Assembly (NCBI RefSeq): GCF_000729995.1
Contig: NZ_JNFG01000199.1
Coordinates: 62,001 to 126,000 of the forward strand
Origin: Caballeronia sordidicola
GTDB lineage: Bacteria; Pseudomonadota; Gammaproteobacteria; Burkholderiales; Burkholderiaceae
Length of the DNA stretch: 64,000 nt
Direction of reading: 5' to 3'
Positions 17,514 to 25,390 of this stretch are shown piece after piece (the first letter of the stretch is position 1; each line of letters starts with the position of its first letter). The notes under the pieces were generated by a model. The model saw only the letters and a program-made list of their open reading frames with translations. It was not told the origin of the DNA and made no database searches. Position numbers and translations under genes: made by a program.

Positions 17514-18521
17514 CTACGAACCTGCAGCAACGCGCCGCGTGCGGCGGCGTAAATAAAGGTTGTTGAGAATCAGCGCCGCGCCTGTCATGCAAGCGCCTGT
17601 AATCTGCATGTGGGTCGGGATTAATCCGCTCATCGCCGACACTACAAATGTTGTCACGGGCAGCACGTCCATGAACAGCACCCCATTGAGCGGCGTAAGG
17701 ATCCTGTTCCCCATGTTCCAGAACAGAATGGCGACAAAACCCGCAACGGGTCCCATATAAAGCAGGTGCGGGACGATGGCGATCAGCATCGCCGTGGTCG
17801 GTACCGGCACGACATGAAGCACGAATAACAGCACGTTCAGCCCGATGATCGTGGTCAGGCCGAGCACGGTTGTCATCGTCGTGTACTTGAGCGCGGACCA
17901 GGTCGTGAAGGTCGATGCGCTGAACGTGTAGATCACCCAGCACAGCGCACCCACCACAATCAACGCGTTCGCCGAGTAGTGCTGAGGCTCGCTCAGGAGC
18001 GCCGCAATATTGCCTTTTGTCACGACCAGTGCGACGCCGGCAAACGACATCAGGATAAACAAAAACGAAACCAGCGGCGGCAGGACGCGGCGCACGATCG
18101 AATTGACGATCAAGCCCATCATCGGCTGGGTTGCCATCATGATCGATGCGGTCAGCGCGCCGTCGCGTCCAGCCAATTGCTGTCCGAGAAAAACAAAAGA
18201 ACCGAATCCACAAAAGCCGATTGACCCCAGCAACCAGGCAAGCGCTATAGGTTCTCCTTTGAACCGGAACGCGCTTCGGCCTTCTTTCAGCCGCAACAGG
18301 ACGAGAAACGCGCTGCCAGCGATCAGGTAACGCAGCGATGTGAAGGTGAATGGATCGACATGACGGAGTGCGCTTGTCATGACGGGAAACATGATGCCCA
18401 TCAAAACTGTCGCGCATACGCAGAGCAATACACCTGTCAAGTATCCGGGACGCACACTAACAAAAGATGCGCTGCGAACCGGGGCAGGATTTGTCGCTTG
18501 AGGCTCATATAATTTATTCAT
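17514..18521 (-). CDS. DMT/EamA-family transporter
   Basis: The protein has 335 residues with ten predicted membrane helices arranged as two EamA repeats (about 28-160 and 175-315). Examples are GVLLCVCATVLMGIMFPV near 30 and LIVVGALCWVIYTFSAS near 180. Family members export amino acids or metabolites at the inner membrane. The TetR-family gene lies 31 bases upstream on the same strand, and a TetR-operator-like sequence overlaps this start codon. The pair is probably an autoregulated efflux unit. The substrate is unknown. Confidence 0.92.
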   Translation of the reverse strand: MNKLYEPQATNPAPVRSASFVSVRPGYLTGVLLCVCATVLMGIMFPVMTSALRHVDPFTFTSLRYLIAGSAFLVLLRLKEGRSAFRFKGEPIALAWLLGSIGFCGFGSFVFLGQQLAGRDGALTASIMMATQPMMGLIVNSIVRRVLPPLVSFLFILMSFAGVALVVTKGNIAALLSEPQHYSANALIVVGALCWVIYTFSASTFTTWSALKYTTMTTVLGLTTIIGLNVLLFVLHVVPVPTTAMLIAIVPHLLYMGPVAGFVAILFWNMGNRILTPLNGVLFMDVLPVTTFVVSAMSGLIPTHMQITGACMTGAALILNNLYLRRRTRRVAAGS

Positions 18522-18534
18522 GACCTATCGTTCA
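18521..18534. promoter_or_regulatory. TetR operator-like site, copy 1 (at DMT transporter start)
   Basis: tgacctatcgttca, an imperfect inverted repeat (TGA-C----G-TCA), touches the transporter start codon. It differs at one base from the 14-base site upstream of the tetR gene and also shares flanking A/T bases. Confidence 0.55.
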
Positions 18535-18552
18535 AAAATTAGGAAAAATTTT

Positions 18553-19182
18553 TTAGAGCAGCGCGCGCAGGGTCATATCGACAATGCCAGCCAACTTCTT
18601 TTCGCTTATCTCGACTTTGCCCAGCACCCGAAGTCCTTGCACGATGCATAGCAGGAAAGTACCAACGTCGTTTTCGTCGAGATCAGCATCGAAATCTCCC
18701 GCTTGCTGGCCGCGAATCACGGCCGCGGTCAGTTGGGCGCTAATGCGCTGCAGCGTCGTTTCGATGTAAGGCCGCAATACTTCGTCTGCCGGAAGCAGTT
18801 CGAGTGCCGCATTGGTGATGAAACATCCATGGCGGCCGGCAAGGTCGGCGCTGAGCCGGGTGTAGTGAAGCAACGCCTCACGCAAGCATTCACGCGGCGG
18901 CAGATCGGCTTGCAGACGCTCTTTGAGCCGGGCAACCGCGCCGTCGGCATAACGTTCGAACGCAACGATCAACAGCCCGTGCTTGTCGCCGAATGCGCCG
19001 TAGAGGCTGCCGCGCAGTAGGCCGGTTGCCTCGCATAAGGTGCCGACCGAGGTCGCGTTATAACCGCCTTCCCAGAACACCCGGGCGGCGGAATCGACGA
19101 CTTCGTCGAGATCGAATTCACGAGGCCGTCCGCGCTCCTGAGAGCGGTCGGCAGGCTGCGGCAGGGAAGAGGTTTTTGTCAT
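18553..19182 (-). CDS. TetR/AcrR-family transcriptional regulator
   Basis: The protein has 209 residues. The N-terminal HTH spans about 20-65 (RPREFDLDEVVDSAARVFWEGGYNATSVGTLCEATGLLRGSLYGAFGDKHGLL). The C-terminal ligand-binding half resembles the TetR_C_16/YxaF-like group (LLHYTRLSADLAGRHGCFITN). It binds DNA as a dimer and is released by a small ligand. It sits directly upstream of a DMT transporter gene with an operator-like sequence before each gene, implying repression of both. Confidence 0.92.
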   Translation of the reverse strand: MTKTSSLPQPADRSQERGRPREFDLDEVVDSAARVFWEGGYNATSVGTLCEATGLLRGSLYGAFGDKHGLLIVAFERYADGAVARLKERLQADLPPRECLREALLHYTRLSADLAGRHGCFITNAALELLPADEVLRPYIETTLQRISAQLTAAVIRGQQAGDFDADLDENDVGTFLLCIVQGLRVLGKVEISEKKLAGIVDMTLRALL

Positions 19183-19194
19183 GCGTGGATATTA

Positions 19195-19208
19195 TGACCT
19201 GTCGTTCA
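19195..19208. promoter_or_regulatory. TetR operator-like site, copy 2 (upstream of tetR gene)
   Basis: tgacctgtcgttca lies 12 bases before the tetR start codon. The same sequence with one change occurs at the start of the downstream transporter gene. A position overlapping the tetR promoter fits autoregulation. Confidence 0.6.
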
Positions 19209-19318
19209 ATAAATCAAGGTGGCTTGTGCGCATGGGACGGGAGCACTTGAGGCGCATCGACTCGGCGCGTTCCCTGGTGAACCGCGAGCCGGGAACGCCG
19301 ACGCCGTTAAATGTGGAC

Positions 19319-20230
19319 TCAGCCCGGTTGCCCCGTCAGCGCCGGATTGCTCGCCAGGATCTCCACCAGGAAATCGATGAACACCCGGACCTTGGTCGGC
19401 AGGCGGCGGCCGGCGGGGTGGACGGCGCTGATGGCCAGCGGCCCGGGCGCGTAGTCTGCCAGCACGACACGCAGCGCGCCCGAGGCGATCTCAGGTGCGA
19501 ACGCCCAGACCGGGCCGTGGGCCAGGCCGAGGTCGGCGAGCACCGCGGCGCGGATCTGCTCGGCGTCGGCGGTGCGGAAGTTCGCCCTTGGGTGATGCAG
19601 AACGGACCTCGACCCGTCCCGGAACTCCCACGGCAGCGGCTCGTGGAGCGGGGCGAAAATCAGGCAGGCGTGTGCGTCGAGGTCAGTGGGGGTCCGAGGC
19701 TCGCCGCGGACTGCGAGGTACGCCGGCGTGGCGACGGTCGCGAATGGCGCCATGGCGATGCGGCGCACTATCATGTTCGAGTCGGCGAGTTCACCGTTGC
19801 GGATCGCCAGGTCGACGCCTTCCTCGATCAGGTTGATGTTGCGCCCGGAGCCGGTGAGCTCGACTGAGATGTCCGGATAGCGAGCGAAAAACTCGCGAAG
19901 GCGCGGCACGATGTAGAGCCGTCCGAACACCGGGGCGACGGTCACCCGGATCAGGCCGGACGGCGCGGACTGGCCGCGGCCAACCAACGACTCCGCTGCT
20001 TCGAATTCGTCGACCAGCCGCAAGGCGGATTCGTAGAAGATTTGACCGGCGTCGGTAAGGGTCATGCTCCGCGAGGTGCGGCGCATCAGTTGAGCACCCA
20101 GGTGGGCTTCGAGTGCAGCGATCTGTTTGCTCACCGCAGACTGGCCGACCCCGGCTTCCCGCGCAACGGCCGAGAAACTGCCGCGTTCGACTACACGAAC
20201 GAAGAGGTGCATTGCGTCGAGCCGGTCCAT
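19319..20230 (-). CDS. LysR-family transcriptional regulator
   Basis: The protein has 303 residues from MDRLDAMHLFVRVVERGSF; an upstream extension to 20473 is rich in Trp/Ser/Arg and unlike the family. The HTH covers about 5-62 (FSAVAREAGVGQSAVSKQIAALE), then RTSRSMTLTDAGQIFYE. The effector domain spans about 90-290. It is divergent from the alpha/beta hydrolase gene with a 134-base gap, the usual LysR-target layout. Base composition of this pair appears even richer in G and C than its neighbours, which could mean acquisition from another high-GC genome. Confidence 0.92.
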   Translation of the reverse strand: MDRLDAMHLFVRVVERGSFSAVAREAGVGQSAVSKQIAALEAHLGAQLMRRTSRSMTLTDAGQIFYESALRLVDEFEAAESLVGRGQSAPSGLIRVTVAPVFGRLYIVPRLREFFARYPDISVELTGSGRNINLIEEGVDLAIRNGELADSNMIVRRIAMAPFATVATPAYLAVRGEPRTPTDLDAHACLIFAPLHEPLPWEFRDGSRSVLHHPRANFRTADAEQIRAAVLADLGLAHGPVWAFAPEIASGALRVVLADYAPGPLAISAVHPAGRRLPTKVRVFIDFLVEILASNPALTGQPG

Positions 20231-20364
20231 AGAAGATTCCCAATACTTCCGATCAGGAATGGATTGTATTCCAGGGGCATGGCTTCCGCGCCAAATGGAA
20301 ATGGATGATCCTCTTGTCAGACGCGGCCGGAGCTTTCCGGTCAAACAACCCAGAGGACATTTCC

Positions 20365-21300
20365 ATGACCAGCGCGACCATCTCCACCACGACGACCACC
20401 GTTGAGACCCGGCACGTTCTGTCCGACGACGAGCGCCAAATTGAGCAAGCTGTGCTCGCCGAGATCCACGCACTGTTTTCGAACCCCACCGGCAATCAGC
20501 GCGAGACTTATGACACGTTGATCACCAAGACGCCGATCGCCGATGCCGTCACCCTGGAAGCCATCGACCGCGACGGCGTCAGCGGCTGGTGGGTGCGGCC
20601 GGCCGGCGCCCCGGCCGACCGGGCGATCCTCTTCGTGCACGGCGGCGCCTACGTGCTGGGTTCGGCCAAGGCTTATCGAGGCTTGGCTAGCCAGGTGGCG
20701 GTCCGCGCCGGGGTGGCGGCGTTCGTGGCCGACTATCCGTTGGCGCCCGAGCATGTGTTCCCGGCCGCGCCCGAGGCCGCCGCCGCCGTTCGCCGCTGGT
20801 TGGGCAGCCAGGGTGTTTCGCAGGTCGCGCTGGTCGGCGACTCTGCGGGCGGCGGTCTGGCGCTCAGCGTGCTGGGCGATGCGGCGACGACCTCGCCGTC
20901 TATAGCGTCCGTCGCGGTCTTTTCGCCCTGGCTCGATCTGGCGATGACCGGCGCCTCGTTCGGCAGTCCCGACATCCACGACCCCATCTTCCAGCCGGAA
21001 ATGCTTGCCGGGCCAGCCGCGGTCTATCTCGCCGGCGCCGATCCGAAGGACGGCCGGGCGTCGCCGCTCTACGCCGTGCCCGAGGCCCTGCCGCCGTTGC
21101 TCATCCAGGTAGGCGGCGACGAGATCCTGCTCGACGACTCGCTACGCTATGCGCAAGCGGCCGGGGAGAAGGGTGGTGAGGTGCGGCTCGATATCTTCGA
21201 AGGGCTGCACCACGTCTTCCAGGGTGCGACGAGAGACCTGCCGCCCGCGCGCCGCGCGCTCGACGCGGTAGCGGCATTCCTGAGCCGTCACTGGGCGTAG
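20365..21300 (+). CDS. Alpha/beta hydrolase, hormone-sensitive-lipase-like
   Basis: The protein has 311 residues from ATG 20365 (agagga ribosome-binding site). The oxyanion-hole motif HGGAYVLGS lies at about 92-100. The nucleophile is S160 in GDSAGGG, the acid is in GGDEILLDDS near 255 and the His is in GLHHVFQG near 285. It is a cytoplasmic carboxylesterase or lactone hydrolase acting on small acyl or phenolic esters. The first 20 residues are Thr-rich (TISTTTTTVET), an oddity but not a signal peptide. It is probably regulated by the divergent LysR protein. Confidence 0.92.
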   Translation: MTSATISTTTTTVETRHVLSDDERQIEQAVLAEIHALFSNPTGNQRETYDTLITKTPIADAVTLEAIDRDGVSGWWVRPAGAPADRAILFVHGGAYVLGSAKAYRGLASQVAVRAGVAAFVADYPLAPEHVFPAAPEAAAAVRRWLGSQGVSQVALVGDSAGGGLALSVLGDAATTSPSIASVAVFSPWLDLAMTGASFGSPDIHDPIFQPEMLAGPAAVYLAGADPKDGRASPLYAVPEALPPLLIQVGGDEILLDDSLRYAQAAGEKGGEVRLDIFEGLHHVFQGATRDLPPARRALDAVAAFLSRHWA

Positions 21301-21404
21301 AGCGACGCGTTCAGGGGAACTGCTGCGGGCAGGTAGATATCGGCGCTCCAGCGGGAGCACCTTTTAATCTGGTTTTGCCTTGGACCCTACTAAACCGGCA
21401 TCCC

Positions 21405-22271
21405 TCATCGCAGCAGAACGGCACAGACGGACCCGGCAAACTGCACGGTGACGGTTTGTTCGTTTCGCGTATGCCGCTGGACGAGGCCGATTTCCCGCGT
21501 GAAGGTGTCGTCACCAAGAGACAACGCGCGCACGGTCTCCGGCACGCGCAGCGCGGACGACTGTGGAATCAGCGCAACGCCTACCCCGTGCGCCACGAGC
21601 CCGACGATCCCCTGTAATTCATCCAGCTCCACGACATCCTGCACCGTCACGCGAATCCGTCTGAGAAAGCGGTCGACGAGGCGGCCACCAAAGGAACTCC
21701 GGTCGTATCGAATAAAGGGCTCCGACTTCAGCAGCGCGCGCCACGGTCTGTCCGCAAGCTCGCGCGGGACCAGCAGCACGAAGGTTTCGGTGAGCAGCGT
21801 GCGCCAGTGCAGTTCGGCCGGCAACGCGAAAGGGGGTTTGATGATCACCGCGACGTCGACCTCGCCGGAGTCCACTTGTGCGAGCAAGTTGAGCGACACC
21901 CCGGGAACCACGCGGATTCGCCACCCTGGCGAAGTCTGTCTGAACAGTTCGATTGCATTGACAAGAAACGAAGCCTGCGCCGAAGCAATAGCCCCCACTC
22001 GCAGCTGGCCTGACTGTTCCACGGCACCGCCACGCGCGGCCAGGCGGGCATAAACCGACAACAATTCTTCGGCGGTATCGACAGTCTGCTTGCCGGCGGC
22101 ATTAAGCGTGGCCGAGCGGCCGGTTCGGTCGAATAGCGGGAAACCCAGGTCTTCCTCCAGCCGCTGGATCTGCGCGCTGACAGCCGATTGCGTCAGTCCA
22201 ATATGCGCCCCGGCACTCGCGAACGTCCCGAAACGCACCACCGCCAAAAAGGTTTTCAGCTCTCGCATCAT
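21405..22271 (-). CDS. LysR-family transcriptional regulator
   Basis: The protein has 288 residues from MMRELKTFLAVVRFG; tandem ATGs at 22271 and 22268 make the exact start ambiguous by one codon. The HTH spans about 3-60 (FASAGAHIGLTQSAVSAQIQRLEEDLGFPLFDRTGR). The effector domain is about 90-285. It is divergent from the VOC-family gene across about 215 bases, so that gene is the likely target. The effector is unknown. Confidence 0.92.
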   Translation of the reverse strand: MMRELKTFLAVVRFGTFASAGAHIGLTQSAVSAQIQRLEEDLGFPLFDRTGRSATLNAAGKQTVDTAEELLSVYARLAARGGAVEQSGQLRVGAIASAQASFLVNAIELFRQTSPGWRIRVVPGVSLNLLAQVDSGEVDVAVIIKPPFALPAELHWRTLLTETFVLLVPRELADRPWRALLKSEPFIRYDRSSFGGRLVDRFLRRIRVTVQDVVELDELQGIVGLVAHGVGVALIPQSSALRVPETVRALSLGDDTFTREIGLVQRHTRNEQTVTVQFAGSVCAVLLR

Positions 22272-22488
22272 GATTTTATCGACCGCTCTGGTGAAGCTTT
22301 GGCAGGTTTCAATCAATCGATTTTATTGATACTGAGCTAAAAAAACTATCGTTATTCAACTATTCTTGTTGCCCTTAAACTGTCTTCCGATGGCGTGAGA
22401 TTCATTTTTCGCGCACCATGACGGCGGTGCGGACAGAGCTAGTCCGTGTCGTCGAATCCGTAGCATTTAACCGATATCCGAGCCCGCC

Positions 22489-22923
22489 ATGAGCGACACC
22501 ACTGCTGCCATTTCCCCTTTTCATCTCGCCTTTCCGGTTCATGACATCGCGGCCGCCCGTGAGTTTTATGGCGACCTGCTCGGCTGCCCGGAAGGCCGGA
22601 GTTCTGCCGACTGGGTGGACTTCAATTTCTACGGGCACCAGATCGTGGCGCATCTCGCGCCGGACGAAATCGGTCATCGGAAGACGAGCGAGGTAGATGG
22701 CGATGCAGTCCCGGTCCGGCACTTCGGCGTGGTGCTGCCGATGGATCAGTGGCAAGCGGCATCGGACAAACTCACGGCGGCCGGCGTGGAATTCATCATC
22801 GAACCGCATGTGCGCTTCAAGGGCGAAGTCGGCGAACAGGCGACCATGTTTTTCCTGGACCCGTCGGGCAATGCGCTCGAGATCAAGGCGTTTGCGAATA
22901 TTGCTTCGCTGTTTGCGAAGTAA
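22489..22923 (+). CDS. VOC-family (glyoxalase/dioxygenase fold) protein
   Basis: The protein has 144 residues with two beta-alpha-beta-beta-beta modules. Visible marks are FHLAFPVHDIAAAREFYGDLLG at 11-32, with a probable metal His in FHLAF. A second His is in VRHFGVVLP near 77, and the Glu/Asp-rich end is FFLDPSGNALEIKAF near 118-132. It resembles the glyoxalase-like 'VOC family protein' group of small dioxygenases or lyases. It is single-gene and divergent from a LysR gene. The reaction is unknown. Confidence 0.88.
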   Translation: MSDTTAAISPFHLAFPVHDIAAAREFYGDLLGCPEGRSSADWVDFNFYGHQIVAHLAPDEIGHRKTSEVDGDAVPVRHFGVVLPMDQWQAASDKLTAAGVEFIIEPHVRFKGEVGEQATMFFLDPSGNALEIKAFANIASLFAK

Positions 22924-23029
22924 CGCGGGCAGCCAGCTCCGCACGTAGCAAACCCAGGCACTGAATCATTGGCTGGCTCGCACGGCGCCCGCACTCTGTT
23001 GAGTTGGGTTGTTGAATACGTCGTGCTGT

Positions 23030-23833
23030 TTATTGAGGCTCGCAGACCACGCTGAACCTGACCAGGGTGGTGGTGCCGAAGGTGTTGCTCAACGCGACAT
23101 CGGCGGCGTCGCGGCCTCGAGCCATTAATACACGTCCGGTGCGCGGCGCGTTGTTGCGCGGATCGAATGTCTGCCACGTGTTGCCCAGATACACCTCGAT
23201 CCAGGCGCAGAAATCCATGGGTGCGTAGGGCGGCGGCAAACCGACGTCACTGATATACCCCGTGCAGTAACGCGCCGGAATGTTCATCGCGCGGCATAAC
23301 GCGACGGCCAGATGCGCAAAGTCCCGGCACACGCCCACGCCTTCTCGATACGCTTCGAACGCCGTCTTGGTCGGCCGCGCGCAGTTGTAGTCAAAGCGTA
23401 TGTGCCGATGAACATAGTCGCAAATGGCCTGCACCCGCGCGCGTCCGAGCGGCGTATGGCCGAACATCTTCCAGGCGGCATCGGACAGCAGGTCGGTCTC
23501 GCAGTAGCGGCTGCCGAGCAGGAACTGCATGCACTCGTCGGGCAGTTCTTCAACCGCATGCTGATAACCGTTTGGCTCCTGCAATTCCATATAAGGCGGC
23601 ACGTCGATCAGCCCCTCAGTGGACAGCGTGAGCCAGCCTTTCGGTGCAACCAACCGGCTGCACAGATTGCCGAATGAGTCGTGATACTGCGAGTAAGGCA
23701 CCTGCGGGTTGACCCTCAGGATGTCCGGGACAAGGATGCTCTGCGCGCGCGACGCGTGCATGTTCAGCATCAGCAGCATCGGTGTCGGCTGCACGCATTC
23801 ATAGACCAGTTCGTAACCAACGCGGAGCTTCAT
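23030..23833 (-). CDS. Transglutaminase-like protein with atypical active site
   Basis: The protein has 267 residues from MKLRVGYELVYECVQPTPM (aagg eight bases upstream). A beta-sandwich N-domain precedes the transglutaminase core. The catalytic Cys is C169 in GVGVCRDFAHLAVALCR and the Asp is D224 in QTFDPRNN. At the usual catalytic His position the sequence reads MDFCAWIEVYLG, i.e. C209 instead of His. From memory, relatives of this subgroup also lack His there, so it may be a family trait. It follows the zinc-metallopeptidase gene on the same strand. The wider locus contains two more transglutaminase-like proteins and an ATP-grasp ligase. Hydrolysis or transfer of amide bonds is possible. 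Confidence 0.88.
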   Translation of the reverse strand: MKLRVGYELVYECVQPTPMLLMLNMHASRAQSILVPDILRVNPQVPYSQYHDSFGNLCSRLVAPKGWLTLSTEGLIDVPPYMELQEPNGYQHAVEELPDECMQFLLGSRYCETDLLSDAAWKMFGHTPLGRARVQAICDYVHRHIRFDYNCARPTKTAFEAYREGVGVCRDFAHLAVALCRAMNIPARYCTGYISDVGLPPPYAPMDFCAWIEVYLGNTWQTFDPRNNAPRTGRVLMARGRDAADVALSNTFGTTTLVRFSVVCEPQ

Positions 23834-23973
23834 CGGACTGACCTTTTTAGGTTGAGGCACTTAATAAATGGCCGAGGCGTGGCCGCGGAGCTACTGGCAT
23901 CGACCTCGCTTGTTTCATTAGGGACGACGGTCAAGCCTAGGTAAAAACAATCGGATTCCTGATTAATTGCTGA

Positions 23974-25119
23974 TCAACCAGCTGCTGCCGCTGGCTGGTC
24001 CTGCTTGATTTCCTGCGGACTTTCCTGCTGCACGTCAGCCTTCGCTTGCTGCTGAGCACCAGCGCTTGCAATCACCTTGTGCACGAAACGCAGCTTGGCG
24101 ACGACCTTCGGCGAGAGCGTAAACGGGTACGCATCGGCGAGTCCCAGGCTTCGATTCAAGCTGTTTAACGCGTACATCAGCGGAAACCATTGCTTCATGA
24201 GTTTATCGAAGCTGGCGTTCTCGACCGGCTCGATCTCGGTGAGCGACGGTTCGTTGTCGGACTTGGGATCGAGCTTGAATCCGCAGGCGGCGGCGGTGTC
24301 CACCGTATCGACGATATGCAGATAATGCGCCCACGTCTCGGCCCAGTCTTCCCACGGATGCGTGGTGGCGTACGCGCTCACATAAGACTGTTCCCAGTCG
24401 GCCGGCGGTCCATTGTCGTAATGCGCCTGGAGTGACTGGGCGTAGTCGGCGCGCTCATCGCCGAACATCTCCCGAAACGGCTCTTCCCAACTTGTATTCG
24501 CCACAAGCCGGTCGAAATAGTAGTGACCTATCTCATGCCGGAAATGCCCGAGCAGCGTGCGATACGGCTCGTGCATATCCGCGCGCATGCGTTCACGCAG
24601 CGCGTCGTCGGCTTCGGCTATGTTCATTGTGATGAGGCCGTCGTCGTGACCGGTCAGGACCTTGGCCCCCATGTCGCCGTCCTCAAGAAACTCGAATTGC
24701 AAACCGGTTTCCGGATTGGTCCGCCGGGAGTCCGTGTTCAGCCCGAGTGCCGAGAGCGCAAACAGCAAGCGCCGCTTGGCCGTCTCAAGCTTGTACCAGT
24801 AGACGCGGTTATTCGGCTGAGTGAGATTGGGGATGGTCTGCGTCAGGCTGCACGCCGGGCACAATACGTCCGGCGAGTCGGCCGGGATCATCCAGTTGCA
24901 GACATTCTCGAGCGCGTAGTTGTTGCACTGCCGGAACAACGCACCGTTCGCCGATGGATTCAGAGCCCGCCACAGCGGAACATCAGTCGTGCCGGCGGGT
25001 TCGAACGCGCAAACTTCGGACAAATCAGGCACGAAGCCCAGCAACGCCGCACAAGATTCGCATTTGACGTTTTCGAAAAAAACGTGATGCTGGCAACGGC
25101 CGCAATGAAATGTTTTCAT
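23974..25119 (-). CDS. Zinc-ribbon metallopeptidase (DUF2248-type zincin)
   Basis: The protein has 381 residues from MKTFHCGRCQHHVFFENVKC; upstream extension to 25422 is not family-like. An N-terminal zinc ribbon uses C6, C9, C20 and C23; a second Cys set (C74, C87, C90) follows. The zincin motif HEIGH is at 195-199 (GHFRHEIGHYYFDRLV). A Pro/Gln/Ala-rich tail ends the protein. It is cytoplasmic by sequence. These putative zinc-binding metallopeptidases are often encoded beside transglutaminase/ATP-grasp/alpha-E loci. Here it shares a strand with one transglutaminase-like gene and is divergent from the amidoligase operon, suggesting processing of the same product. Confidence 0.88.
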   Translation of the reverse strand: MKTFHCGRCQHHVFFENVKCESCAALLGFVPDLSEVCAFEPAGTTDVPLWRALNPSANGALFRQCNNYALENVCNWMIPADSPDVLCPACSLTQTIPNLTQPNNRVYWYKLETAKRRLLFALSALGLNTDSRRTNPETGLQFEFLEDGDMGAKVLTGHDDGLITMNIAEADDALRERMRADMHEPYRTLLGHFRHEIGHYYFDRLVANTSWEEPFREMFGDERADYAQSLQAHYDNGPPADWEQSYVSAYATTHPWEDWAETWAHYLHIVDTVDTAAACGFKLDPKSDNEPSLTEIEPVENASFDKLMKQWFPLMYALNSLNRSLGLADAYPFTLSPKVVAKLRFVHKVIASAGAQQQAKADVQQESPQEIKQDQPAAAAG

Positions 25120-25390
25120 ATAAAAGAGATAGGCTGGAAAGCGGAGCGTGGTGGCTTGACGGTGGCTATCAAGCAAGTACCAAGCAAGCCACGTGCCGCT
25201 GCAGGAACGGTCCGGTCCCGATGCAAGGGGCGTTTTACGCGCCAGTTTGGTGCATCGACGGACACTTGAAACGGCTTGTACGCAGTATTTCGTGCATGTA
25301 AGCCGCCGGGAGCCTTGCCCGATGGTGCATTCGACCAAACGGCATGGAGTTTGCTTTTGAAGATTGCCAAAATTCGTCCAGGAGTCAGGT
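25120..25390. promoter_or_regulatory. Divergent promoter region between the two amidoligase-cluster operons
   Basis: About 270 bases separating the leftward metallopeptidase gene from the rightward transglutaminase-DUF2126 gene. It should carry both promoters. The ribosome-binding site ggag (25381-25384) precedes the GTG start at 25391. I saw no convincing operator. Confidence 0.4.

Noticed and set aside
21345..21358. Small stem gctcc/ggagc as terminator between hydrolase and LysR genes
   Set aside because: Only five base pairs and a weak T stretch; could easily occur by chance.
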